DNA of 39,480 bases from an uncultured Eubacteriales bacterium (GTDB lineage: Bacteria > Bacillota_I > Bacilli_A > RF39 > UBA660), in NCBI GenBank assembly GCA_900320505.1, contig ONSL01000004.1:1-39480 (forward strand). The letters are read 5' to 3'. Shown piece by piece: positions 25,711 through 33,612 of this stretch (the stretch's first letter is position 1; every line of letters starts with the position of its first letter). The notes below the pieces were generated by a model. That model was given only the letters and a program-made list of their open reading frames with translations. It was not told the origin of the DNA and ran no database searches. Made by a program: the position numbers and the translations under genes.

Positions 25711-26041
25711 ATGTTTCCTCCTTTCTAACCCTAAATAGGGTAGTGTGATTATATTTGAGATTTTAGTTATCTCATAACTCCCGTGCCAATAGGGTTATTT
25801 ACCTTGCATTTTTTGAGTTACAGCATATCGGTGATTTCTGCAACTTATAAATTTTCAAAGAACTGGTAGTTCCAAAATGTCAATATTATTTTTAAAATAA
25901 AAGTTCCAATTTGGAAATACAATTATAATATACTATTTAAGTTCCATATTGTCAACTATTTTTAAACAAATTTTATTAAAAATGTTCCAAAATGGAAATA
26001 ATATGTTATAATGGTATCAAGAAGAGAATAGGAGGATATTC
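25711..26041. promoter_or_regulatory. Divergent control region with four TTCCA-type operators and a long leftward leader
   Basis: This 331-bp gap holds four related 16-mers: 25869-25884 gttccaaaatgtcaat, 25903-25918 gttccaatttggaaat, 25941-25956 gttccatattgtcaac and 25984-25999 gttccaaaatggaaat. The rightward promoter is an extended -10 TGTTATAAT (26004-26012) with the fourth site over its -35. The leftward promoter has TTGACA (complement of 25950-25955, inside the third site), a 17-bp spacer and TATATT (complement of 25927-25932). The leftward mRNA would have a leader of about 200 nt with small hairpins such as GTTATCTCATAAC and CCCTAAATAGGG. Both arms thus look repressed by the same factor. 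Confidence 0.75.
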
Positions 26042-26587
26042 ATGGAAAATAGAAAACAAATGGATATTATTATTGGAAACAATATGGCTGCTATTAGAAA
26101 AAGTCGTGAATATAAACAAAGAGAAATTTGCCAGGTATTAGGTATGAATGCTTCTACTTATAAGCATTATGAATTAGGTGATAGATGTGTACCACCTTCA
26201 GTTTTAAAAGCATTAGCAAATTTCTATAAGATTCATGTTGATTATTTTTTTGAAAATGTACCTGAATCTGATCATGTTAGAGAACATTTATTTTTCACTA
26301 ATTATAGATTAGATGCAGTTGAGTCTAAAGGAATAGTAGGAAAACCTAGAGATAGTTTTAAAGATGTATTAAAGGATACTGAAAAAAGAGTTCAAGCTAG
26401 AGCTAGATTTAGAATAAAAGAGTATCGTACAGAAAATAAAAAATCTCAACAGGAAGTTGCAGATTATTTAGGTATAGATATTTCTACTTATAATAAATAT
26501 GAAAAAGGTAGTAGAAAACTTAATAATGAAGTAGTAAGAAAAATAGCTGAATATTACAATATTAAAGTCAGCGATATATTAGATTAA
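26042..26587 (+). CDS. Tandem-HTH (XRE) regulator
   Basis: A 181-residue protein with two Cro/CI-type HTH domains. The N-terminal one is about 8-65 (MAAIRKSREYKQREICQVLG, NASTYKHYELGDR). The C-terminal one is about 120-181 (EYRTENKKSQQEVADYLGID, ISTYNKYEKGSRK). Both end with a similar IxVDYFFE/IKVSDILD motif, suggesting internal duplication. The operators around its own promoter, with half-sites TTCCA and TTGGAA or TTGACA, suggest autorepression and control of the rep-mob-int operon. It could also act as a controller for the restriction-modification genes downstream. GGAGG precedes ATG 26042. Confidence 0.88.
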   Translation: MENRKQMDIIIGNNMAAIRKSREYKQREICQVLGMNASTYKHYELGDRCVPPSVLKALANFYKIHVDYFFENVPESDHVREHLFFTNYRLDAVESKGIVGKPRDSFKDVLKDTEKRVQARARFRIKEYRTENKKSQQEVADYLGIDISTYNKYEKGSRKLNNEVVRKIAEYYNIKVSDILD

Positions 26588-26646
26588 TGACAGAATGACA
26601 TTAGATTTAGGTATAGACTACACCGATAGTTAATGTCATAGTGTCA
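26588..26646. repeat. 16-bp inverted repeat between regulator and methyltransferase genes
   Basis: TGACAGAATGACATTA (26588-26603) and TAATGTCATAGTGTCA (26631-26646) are inverted copies matching at 14 of 16 positions, separated by 27 bp. The repeat begins one base after the regulator stop and ends 21 bp before the methyltransferase start. There is no T-run, so it is more likely an operator pair or an mRNA structure than a terminator. Confidence 0.65.
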
Positions 26647-26667
26647 CAACAAGAGAAGGAGAAGTTT

Positions 26668-27735
26668 ATGAAAAAGAAAAAGGTATTAAGAGTATTTGAA
26701 GGATTCGCTGGTTATGGTGGAGGACATTTTGCTTTAGATAGATTAAAAGAAAAATATCCTAATTTTGAATTTGAAATAATTGGCTATTCTGAAATAGATA
26801 AATATGCATGTGAGTTATATGATTTAAATCACAAAGATTCTAAAGGTAAAAGTATTAAAAATTTTGGTGATATTACAAAATTAAATCCAGATGACGTACC
26901 AGATTTTGATATATTTATGGGAGGATTTCCATGTCAACCATTTTCAACAGCAGGAATGCAAAAAGGAGTAGATGATCCGTATGGTAGGGGAACATTATTT
27001 CAACATATTATGAGGATATGTGAAGCAAAAAAGCCAAAATATATTCTACTAGAAAATGTTAAAGGATTCTTTTCAAAAAAATTTGAATCTACTAGAAAAC
27101 AAATGGATAATATGTTAATAAAAATGGGATATTCTGCTGGTAAGAAAGATGAACCATTAAGAGTTGCACTTTTGAATAGTAAAGACTATGGTGTACCACA
27201 AAATCGTGAGAGAGTTTGGATGTTTGCTCGATTAGGTGGGTTACCAAAAGATTTTTCAATGGTTCCCGAAGAAGTTCATAATGGATTACTAATGGCGGAT
27301 TTTCTAGATCCAAAAGGATATGTTCCTAAAGAAATGTATTTATCAGAAAAACAAATTGATCACTTAAAAGAAAAACATAATATTGATAGCTTCAAAGTTA
27401 AAAAAGCATTGTGCTTTGATGTATATAACAAAAAAATAAAAACAGATGGATATTCAATAACTATAACAATGCCTGAGCATAATAGTTTAAGAGTAATAGA
27501 ACCATCTAAAGATAAAGAAATTGTTCGAAAGATGTCAGTAACAGAACAATTTAGATTAATGGGATTAGAAGGATTAGATGGTGTTGGAAGAAAGGTTGAT
27601 ATAGTATTTGGAAATCAGTCATATACTCAATTATCAAAAAGAGCAGGAAATGGTTGGGATGTTAATTTGGTTTATATCCTTTTAGATCATATTTTTAGTC
27701 AATTAAAGGAAATAGATGAGGATTGGTTAGATTAG
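26668..27735 (+). CDS. DNA (cytosine-5) methyltransferase, type II RM
   Basis: Methylates C5 of cytosine in a specific, unread sequence. In the 355-residue protein the motifs are in order: motif I FEGFAGYGGGHFALDRL, IV GGFPCQPFSTAG (nucleophile Cys89), VI LLENVKGF, VIII QNRERVWM, a target-recognition region about 200-285, IX VTEQFRLMGLEG and X GNGWDVNLVYILL. The ATG at 26668 with GGAG upstream is chosen over a GTG at 26641, which would lie inside the inverted repeat. It is followed 13 bp later by a nuclease gene, so this is likely a complete RM pair. Confidence 0.92.
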   Translation: MKKKKVLRVFEGFAGYGGGHFALDRLKEKYPNFEFEIIGYSEIDKYACELYDLNHKDSKGKSIKNFGDITKLNPDDVPDFDIFMGGFPCQPFSTAGMQKGVDDPYGRGTLFQHIMRICEAKKPKYILLENVKGFFSKKFESTRKQMDNMLIKMGYSAGKKDEPLRVALLNSKDYGVPQNRERVWMFARLGGLPKDFSMVPEEVHNGLLMADFLDPKGYVPKEMYLSEKQIDHLKEKHNIDSFKVKKALCFDVYNKKIKTDGYSITITMPEHNSLRVIEPSKDKEIVRKMSVTEQFRLMGLEGLDGVGRKVDIVFGNQSYTQLSKRAGNGWDVNLVYILLDHIFSQLKEIDEDWLD

Positions 27736-27748
27736 TTTGGAGGTAAGT

Positions 27749-28825
27749 ATGAAGGAGTTAAAATTTAAAATATCTGAAACATCACTTAGATATGGAATGT
27801 ATAATAATTATAAAAAAGGTCATACAGCTAGTGTAGAAACTGAACTTAATCAAAGTAAAGATCCAAATAAATGGAGAAATGATATACTACAATTGCGTAC
27901 TATGAATTGTAGAGTAGATGATAATAAGATTCCAAATGATTTAATTGACGCTTGTAGAAAAAATGAAAAGAATAAAACAAATGTGACTGATATATTTGTA
28001 TTTGATAATATATTAGTTAATGGAGAAAAATTAGATGTAGATGCATCGTATTGCATGTATATAAAGGAAGAAATATCTGAAACTGCCAATATAATTAATG
28101 CATCACATAATAGTAATACACATTTAGGTAGACTAATGATTCATTATCCAATTTCTTTTGATTATAGAAAAGATGGCTTCAATATTAATAATAGATTAAT
28201 ACTTGATAAAATAATGGAAGAAAATGGAGATTATGCTTTTGTAGTTAATGGCTTTGTTTATTATCCAGAAACACATACTTTAAATTTTTTAGTAAAACTT
28301 GTTGGTCCAAGAGGTATTTTATTAACAAGTGTTTTCAAAGAAGGTAAAGGTGTAGGTCAAAAATTAAAGATTGATGATAGTTTTTCTTATGAAAATAATG
28401 TTATAGTTACTTGTAAAAGAAATCTTGTAACTGGAAAAGAAGATATAGAAATTGAAGAAGTTAATAGAACTAGAAGTAGTAATGGTTTAAAAGGTGAGGA
28501 ATTTGTATATGAATTATTGAAATCTAAATTATTAGAAGATAATGATTTATTCCATACAAGTAAAACATATAAATTTTCACCATATGATATTGAATATATT
28601 GAGGATGGCATTAAAAAATATATTGAAGTTAAAGCTACTCAAGGTAATAAAGAAGTATTTAATTTATCTTCAGGAGAATTAAAATTTATGAATGAACATA
28701 AAGAAAATTATATTTTGTATATGGTTACTAATGTTAATTCAGAATTCCCAAATTATAAAACATATACATATAAAGATATAATGGATATGAAAATGACGCC
28801 AGTAAGTTATAGAGTTACTGCATAA
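27749..28825 (+). CDS. Probable type II restriction endonuclease with DUF3883 nuclease domain
   Basis: A 358-residue protein. The C-terminal third (about 250-345) is a DUF3883-type PD-(D/E)XK nuclease: GLKGEEFVYELLKSK, FSPYDIEYIEDG (Asp), KKYIEVKATQG (E-x-K) and YILYMVTNV. The N-terminal two thirds are not recognised and probably carry DNA specificity. It follows the methyltransferase by 13 bp, which supports a cognate restriction enzyme. ATG 27749 is preferred because GGAGG lies just upstream; the in-frame TTG 27737 would use that site as coding sequence. Cleavage site and cofactor are unknown. Confidence 0.8.
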   Translation: MKELKFKISETSLRYGMYNNYKKGHTASVETELNQSKDPNKWRNDILQLRTMNCRVDDNKIPNDLIDACRKNEKNKTNVTDIFVFDNILVNGEKLDVDASYCMYIKEEISETANIINASHNSNTHLGRLMIHYPISFDYRKDGFNINNRLILDKIMEENGDYAFVVNGFVYYPETHTLNFLVKLVGPRGILLTSVFKEGKGVGQKLKIDDSFSYENNVIVTCKRNLVTGKEDIEIEEVNRTRSSNGLKGEEFVYELLKSKLLEDNDLFHTSKTYKFSPYDIEYIEDGIKKYIEVKATQGNKEVFNLSSGELKFMNEHKENYILYMVTNVNSEFPNYKTYTYKDIMDMKMTPVSYRVTA

Positions 28826-28831
28826 GGAGTA

Positions 28832-28861
28832 GTTATCAAATTACTTCTTTTTTGATATAAT
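28832..28861 (+). promoter_or_regulatory. Promoter for the DUF5677-like gene
   Basis: TTATCA (28832-28837), an 18-bp spacer and TATAAT (28856-28861) with an upstream TG (extended -10) lie 24 bp before the likely TTG start. Confidence 0.55.
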
Positions 28862-28885
28862 AGTAAATTACAAGAGGTGGTTATT

Positions 28886-29827
28886 TTGATTACAGAAGAA
28901 GATATTAAAAAAATACAATCTGAATTGACAGAAGAACAATGGAAACAATTTGTTTATTTATTATCGGAACCAGAACTAAATAGATTAAAAAAAATTATAA
29001 AAGAACAAACAAAAGTTAAATTTATTGGTAAGTTAAGAAAATATATAACAAAGTATATCAAACAATTAAGTACTGACGCCAAAGTAAGACCAGAAACAAC
29101 CAATTTATTATTTCAGTCAAAATTGACTTTAAAAAATGTACATAGATTAATAAAAAATAAATCTATATCAGATGCAAATACCTTGTTAAGGTCATGCTTT
29201 GAGAATATAATGATGGCTATGTTAATTAGTCAGGATGAAAATACATATAAAGAGTATATTAATTTATCCATAAAATATAAAGATAGAGAATATACAAAAC
29301 CATATCAAATAAGAGATAATTTCGGAGTGCTATTAAAAGAACTAGATGAAAATTTGTTTGATGAAGTAACTAATGATCAGTTAAATGATATGCTAGATGA
29401 TTTATACGAAAGTTTATGTAATTTTGCTCATAGTACACTAATGGTTAATGCGATTGTTGAATTAGGAAAAGAAGATGATTTAGATCTACATATTGTTTCA
29501 TTAAAACAAAATACATATTTTATTGAATTGTTGCTATATCTTTGTCTTAAATATCTATGTAATTCACAAAAAGAACCATTAGATATTACATACATATTAT
29601 TAGGATGGTTTGTCTTAATCAGTGATATTCCAAAAGAAAAATTGAATCAAGAATATATTGATAAATTGAATTCATTGTTTCATATCGATTATAATAAGGA
29701 TTATATAGAGAAAAACAAAGAAAAAAATGAATCTTTAATTAATGAAGCTAATCAATTACAAAATGAAATTAAAGAAAATCCTTTAGCATTTATAAACATT
29801 TTAAAAGAATTTATTAAAATAATTTAG
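28886..29827 (+). CDS. DUF5677-like helical protein at the right end of the element
   Basis: A 313-residue, almost entirely helical, soluble protein. The region SDANTLLRSCFENIMMAMLI (about 95-115) resembles the LLRSLxE core of DUF5677 proteins, themselves HEPN-related in places. A later patch, LYESLCNFAHSTLMVN, is similar to the histidine-bearing helix of that group. The start is probably TTG 28886, since GAGGTGG sits 6 bp upstream; a GTG at 28877 would use part of that site. It has its own promoter after the RM genes and is the last gene before attR. A defence or immunity role is suggested only by location. Confidence 0.6.
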   Translation: MITEEDIKKIQSELTEEQWKQFVYLLSEPELNRLKKIIKEQTKVKFIGKLRKYITKYIKQLSTDAKVRPETTNLLFQSKLTLKNVHRLIKNKSISDANTLLRSCFENIMMAMLISQDENTYKEYINLSIKYKDREYTKPYQIRDNFGVLLKELDENLFDEVTNDQLNDMLDDLYESLCNFAHSTLMVNAIVELGKEDDLDLHIVSLKQNTYFIELLLYLCLKYLCNSQKEPLDITYILLGWFVLISDIPKEKLNQEYIDKLNSLFHIDYNKDYIEKNKEKNESLINEANQLQNEIKENPLAFINILKEFIKII

Positions 29828-29856
29828 GTACGTAATTAGATGCGTAAAGTACCTAA
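29824..29856. repeat. Right subterminal inverted repeats TTAGGTAC / GTACCTAA
   Basis: TTAGGTACGTAA (29824-29835) matches the left-end 12-mer exactly, and GTACCTAA (29849-29856) is its inverted copy. They are 107-139 bp inside attR and overlap the stop codon of the last gene. They probably mark integrase arm-type sites. Confidence 0.6.
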
Positions 29857-29940
29857 AAACATATAAATTCGAATAAACCCAAATAAACTGATATGTACAT
29901 AAAACCTTATAAATAAAGGGTTTTATATATTTTATAAATA

Positions 29941-29956
29941 TTGACAATATGGAACT
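29941..29956. promoter_or_regulatory. Copy of the regulator operator beside attR
   Basis: ttgacaatatggaact is the exact reverse complement of the 16-mer at 25940-25955 in the divergent control region. It ends 6 bp before the attR core. A promoter is not evident in either direction here. Confidence 0.65.
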
Positions 29957-29962
29957 CAGTCA

Positions 29963-29970
29963 CCTGAAGA
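29963..29970. other. attR core (cctgaaga)
   Basis: CCT GAA GA(C) of the interrupted gene, in the same codon phase as at attL. Joining the cores removes 13,869 bp and gives the residue run LPPED across the seam. Confidence 0.72.
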
Positions 29971-31414
29971 CAAGAGTAAAAATAATATTTCATATTATGT
30001 TGTTATAACAATATTAAGTATATTAATAAGCATGATAGTTATCTATCTAATAATGTCTAGATTTAATAATAAAGGCGTTAAAGAAACATTAAGTGAAAAT
30101 GATAAAAAAACTATATATATATTAAGTGTAATACTTTTAACAATCGTTATTATGCTTTCAGCAAATTATGTTAATAGTGTTTTGAAAGAAAACAAAAATG
30201 AAAGTAATTTTAATAATGGTGGAACGTCAACGGCTACATATAGTAGTGACAATAAAATAACAGATAGTAAAAGTTTAACTGAAGGCGAATATAAAAGTAG
30301 TAAAGGTGATAATAATGCAATACTTGTAAGTGGTGGAACTCTTACTGCAAGTAATATATCAGTTAATAAGACTGGTGATTCAAGTTCAACAGAAAATGCG
30401 GATTTTTATGGAATAAATGCTGGAATAGTTGTTACAAAAGGAAGTGCTAATATTAAAAATAGTATTATAAATACTAATGGTAAGGGTGCTAATGCCGTAT
30501 TTGCAACAGGAGAAAATTCTAAAATAAATATATCAGATAGCAGTATAACAACAAAAGGAGAAAGTAGTAGCAGAGGACTTGATGCAACAAATAGAGGCAA
30601 GATAAATGGAAATAATTTAAAGATAACAACAAATGGTAATTCTTCAGCAACTCTTGCAACTGATAGAGGAGAAGGAACTGTTTCTGTTTCAAATAGTACA
30701 CTAAAAACAAATGGTACTGGATCTCCCATCATATATTCAACTGGAAAGATAAGTATAAATAAAGTAAGTGGAGTTGCAAATAATTCTCAAATGGTTGTAG
30801 TTGAAGGAAAAAATAGTGCATCAGTTACAAATAGTAATCTAAAAGCATCTGGTAAAGGAAATCGTGGAGAGGACAATAAAACCGACTCTTCAGGTGTTAT
30901 GATATATCAGTCAATGAGTGGAGATGCTGGTGTTGGAACAGGCTCATTTACAGCAAAAGATTCGTCTCTTGAAATATCATCAGATAGCACGTATTATAAG
31001 ACTGCACCAATGTTTTTTGTAACAAATACAAATGCAAAAATAAATCTTACTAATACAACTTTAAAATATGGAAGTGGAGTTTTATTAGATATTTGTGGAA
31101 CTAGTGAGTGGGGACAAAATGGTTCTAATGGCGGAACAGTTAAAATGTATTTATATGGCGAAGACATAGAAGGAAATATCGAAGTAGATAAAATATCAAC
31201 ACTTTCTATTAAACTTACTAATTCAAAGTTAAGTACGCAAATAAATAAGGATAATATCGCTAAAAAAATATCACTTACTCTTTCAAAATCATCCACTTTA
31301 ACACTTACTGGTGATTCATATGTTACAAGTCTTGATGATGAAGATAGTTCATATTCAAATATAAATCTTAATGGATATTCACTTTATGTAAATGGTAAAA
31401 AATTGGATATTTAA
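29963..31414 (+). pseudogene. C-terminal half of the split membrane-anchored beta-helix protein
   Basis: From the attR core the frame reads PEDKSKNN and then two membrane segments: VVITILSILISMIVIYLIM and IYILSVILLTIVIMLSANYV. A long Ser/Thr/Asn-rich repeat domain follows (about 350 residues), with right-handed beta-helix-like repeats such as KNSIINTNGKGANAVFATG and STLKTNGTGSPIIYSTG. Family members are annotated as carbohydrate-binding or polymorphic surface proteins. An ATG at 30032 could start a 460-residue product lacking the first anchor and linker, but it has no clear ribosome site. The native protein would be anchored with the beta-helix outside the cell. Codon use matches the chromosome. 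Confidence 0.82.
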
Positions 31415-31430
31415 ATTAAGCTAAAAATTT

Positions 31431-31461
31431 CTCTAACATAAAATATGTTAGAGGTGTTTTT
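31431..31461 (+). terminator. Hairpin before the M23 gene (terminator and/or RBS mask)
   Basis: CTCTAACATA (31431-31440) and TATGTTAGAG (31444-31453) form a 10-bp stem followed by GTGTTTTT. The ribosome site AGAGGTG of the next gene begins in the 3' arm, so the stem may both stop transcription and block translation of read-through mRNA. Confidence 0.6.
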
Positions 31462-32250
31462 ATGTATAGAGGAGAAAAAAGTGTAAGAGAGGGAACTGAG
31501 GATTTTCTATGTCCTTTTGAAGATGTTTATATAACAGAAGGGTCAAATGAATCATTCAGTCATAAAGGAATACTTGCAAATGATATAAGAGGCAAAGTAA
31601 AAGGAGTTAAATATGAGTATTTTGCTCCTTGCAGTTGCAAATGTATAAAAGTATATAAAGAAAGTGGACAAGCAATGTATCAAAGTTTAAATAAAGTAAG
31701 ATTTGCAAATGGACAAATAGGTTATGCAACATTTATGACAGTACATGACGATAATTTAAGATCAAAAAAAGGTGATATATTTAATCAAGGTGATAGGCTT
31801 GGTTCTATGGGGACAAAAGGAAATGCAACTGGTGTTCATTGTCACATAGAAATATCAAAGGGAAAGGATACTTCTTGGTTTAAAAATAAATATGGAAATT
31901 ATATGTTTAATAATGAAATTGATTTTGATGATGCTTGTTTTTTTGACAATACAAATATTATAAATGGAGTAGGAAACTTCAGAAAAACAAATGATGTAAA
32001 ACTTGAAAAAAAGTATTTAAATCTTCCCCCAACTTTTACTAGGTGGAGGGTATATGATTTAAATAAAAGTCCTATAAAAAAGAATGCTAAAGGTTTTTTA
32101 AACCCTAGAAAATTTAAAGGCTTATCATATGAAATATTTGGATACATGGATTATGGATCAACTGCTATTATAAATACAAGAGATTATGGAAAATGCAAAA
32201 TTTATATAAAAAAGACTAAAGCAGTCATAAGCTCTAGTCCAATCTATTAA
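31462..32250 (+). CDS. M23-family-like metallopeptidase (LytM fold)
   Basis: A 262-residue protein with the residues expected of an M23 zinc peptidase. These are His34 and Asp41 in SFSHKGILAND, a further His95 in TVHDD, and His126-x-His128 in GVHCHIEIS. Such enzymes cut peptide bonds in peptidoglycan cross-bridges. There is no signal peptide, so it resembles endolysin-type enzymes rather than secreted autolysins. The C-terminal 90 residues (RWRVYDLNKSPI onward, ending in a repeat-like TRDYGKCKIYIKK) may bind the wall. Its 3' end overlaps that of the following minus-strand gene by 4 bp. Confidence 0.78.
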   Translation: MYRGEKSVREGTEDFLCPFEDVYITEGSNESFSHKGILANDIRGKVKGVKYEYFAPCSCKCIKVYKESGQAMYQSLNKVRFANGQIGYATFMTVHDDNLRSKKGDIFNQGDRLGSMGTKGNATGVHCHIEISKGKDTSWFKNKYGNYMFNNEIDFDDACFFDNTNIINGVGNFRKTNDVKLEKKYLNLPPTFTRWRVYDLNKSPIKKNAKGFLNPRKFKGLSYEIFGYMDYGSTAIINTRDYGKCKIYIKKTKAVISSSPIY

Positions 32251-32459
32251 TAACTTTTTCCACCTAAATCAAGTGCATTTAATTCCATTTTTATTATAAT
32301 TGATGTGATTTCTTTATCAGAAAGTCCCATCTTTTTTAAATCTTTTCTTGTTAAATGCCATAGTTCATTTACCGTCTTAATGTCATTTTCTTTTAATGCC
32401 TTATTAACATTGTCACTTAATTTTAAAAAGCTAATATTACGTTCTAACAAATCCTTCAT
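32247..32459 (-). CDS. Free-standing RpoA-CTD-like mini-protein
   Basis: A 70-residue protein. FLKLSDNVNKALKENDIKTV, then NELWHLTRKDLKKMGLSDKEI, follows the helix-hairpin-helix pattern of the C-terminal domain of RNA polymerase alpha (LxLSxRxxNxLxxxGI, TVxDLxxxxxxDLxxxxGxxxxxEI), but nothing else of RpoA is present. It has its own promoter (extended -10 TGGTATAAT on the minus strand, about 32481-32489) and GGAG. Small alpha-CTD-like proteins occur in Bacillota but their role is unclear; it may bind DNA or sigma/activator surfaces. Confidence 0.65.
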   Translation of the reverse strand: MKDLLERNISFLKLSDNVNKALKENDIKTVNELWHLTRKDLKKMGLSDKEITSIIIKMELNALDLGGKSY

Positions 32460-32546
32460 ATGACATCTCCTATTAACATTATACCATTAATTGAGTCTTT
32501 TGAGTAAGAAAAAATTATGTTATACTAATAAATATGGGAGAAAATT

Positions 32547-33593
32547 ATGACTATACTAGACTATATAGATGAATATGGAAAATATAGGTTTGACAAGGAA
32601 CCTTTTAATGAAGTTGATAATGTTATTTTATCATCTTTAAGCTATCTTGAACTTAAAGGTATTGTTCCAGTAAGTCGTCTTGCAAAGATTTCTTTAAAAG
32701 ATGCAGCAACAATTTATATAAAGTGGTTAAAGGATGAAAAAAACAAAATAACTGCACATAAAAGTGCTTTAAAGATATTAAAGAAAATCTATAAAACTAA
32801 AAGATATAAAGATTTAAAACTTTATAATTATAAATATATTGGTGATAACAATGAACAGTTTTGTGCTTTAACAATTGATTTAGATGATAAAACATCATAT
32901 ATTTCTTTTGAAGGAACTGATGAATTAATAAGTGGATGGAAAGAAGACTTTTATCTTGCATGTTATGATGAGGTTCCAAGTGAAGTATCTGCTCTTCATT
33001 ATATAAATGGATTTACTTTGATAAATAAAAATTTAATATTAGGAGGACATTCTAAAGGAGGACATCTTGCAGTATATGCTGGAATGAAGGCTAACAGATT
33101 TGTAAAGAAGAAAATAATAAAAATTTATTCAAATGATGGTCCAGGCTTTAGAAAAAAGGCATATCAAAGTGCTGAATACAAAGATACTATTTCAAAGGTA
33201 AAATTAATAATACCAAATTATTCATTCTTTGGCCTTCTTTTAAGGCATGATGATTATTCTGTTATTAAATCAAGTATAAAGGGAATATATGCACATGATT
33301 TTTTATCTTGGCAAGTAGATGATAATAAGTTTAAGAAAGTAAAGCTTTCAAAGGAGAGCATTCTTCTTTCAGATGCTATGGCAAAATGGGTTGAAAGTTA
33401 TGAAGATAAAGATAGAATAATGTTTGTTAATTCTGTTTTTGAAATATTTGATAAGCTAAATATAAATAGTGTTGAAGAATTAATAAAACATAAATCATTA
33501 ATTCTAAAAATAATTGTGGATTCTCATCTTCCAAAAAAAACAGAAAAAATGATGAGAGAATTTATAAAAATATTGCTTTCATTTGTTTTATAA
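32547..33593 (+). CDS. DUF2974 (Mbeg1-like) alpha/beta hydrolase
   Basis: A 348-residue protein with a lipase-like nucleophile elbow GGHSKGGHLAVYAG (Ser169). It is preceded by YISFEGTDELISGWKEDFYL (an oxyanion-type GT.. motif) and followed by IYSNDGPGF. These match the DUF2974/Mbeg1-like group of putative serine hydrolases in Bacillota. No signal peptide or membrane span is seen. It has its own promoter (-10 TATACT about 32520-32525) and a GGGAG ribosome site. Substrate is unknown. Confidence 0.82.
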   Translation: MTILDYIDEYGKYRFDKEPFNEVDNVILSSLSYLELKGIVPVSRLAKISLKDAATIYIKWLKDEKNKITAHKSALKILKKIYKTKRYKDLKLYNYKYIGDNNEQFCALTIDLDDKTSYISFEGTDELISGWKEDFYLACYDEVPSEVSALHYINGFTLINKNLILGGHSKGGHLAVYAGMKANRFVKKKIIKIYSNDGPGFRKKAYQSAEYKDTISKVKLIIPNYSFFGLLLRHDDYSVIKSSIKGIYAHDFLSWQVDDNKFKKVKLSKESILLSDAMAKWVESYEDKDRIMFVNSVFEIFDKLNINSVEELIKHKSLILKIIVDSHLPKKTEKMMREFIKILLSFVL

Positions 33594-33612
33594 AATATTT
33601 ATTATATGTAAG

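Larger units (their letters stand above)
16094..29970. mobile_element. Integrative mobilizable element, ~13.87 kb, with defence cargo
   Basis: The boundaries are defined by a gene split in frame and by an 8-bp repeat, cctgaaga, at both junctions (16094-16101 and 29963-29970). Inside are a tyrosine integrase, a MobV relaxase, a Rep-type RecA-fold ATPase, small leading genes and a tandem-HTH regulator. The cargo is AbiEi/AbiEii plus a nuclease-repeat protein, a HEPN-like protein, a C5 methyltransferase with DUF3883 nuclease, and a DUF5677-like protein. No T4SS, coupling protein or phage structural gene is present, so transfer would need a helper. Unusually, the integrase is in the interior (about 5 kb from the left end) rather than beside an end; the AbiE cargo lies between it and attL. 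Confidence 0.85.

Noticed and set aside
16170-29835. TTAGGTACGTAA repeats as the crossover att cores
   Set aside because: Recombination there would leave part of the element behind and would not restore the split gene; the cctgaaga pair restores the frame exactly. The 12-mers fit arm sites better.
16094-29970. The element as a prophage or a self-transmissible ICE
   Set aside because: No capsid, tail, terminase or lysis genes and no VirB4/VirD4-like or other T4SS genes are present; only a relaxase, integrase and rep-type genes.
29941-29970. TTGACA at 29941 as an outward promoter driving the C-terminal half of the split gene
   Set aside because: At 17-bp spacing the -10 position reads CTGAAG, and no TATAAT-like sequence lies at 15-19 bp.
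30406-31296. Minus-strand reading frames opposite the beta-helix domain
   Set aside because: They mirror the low-complexity Ser/Thr/Asn repeats on the plus strand, are hydrophobic by composition and lack ribosome sites.
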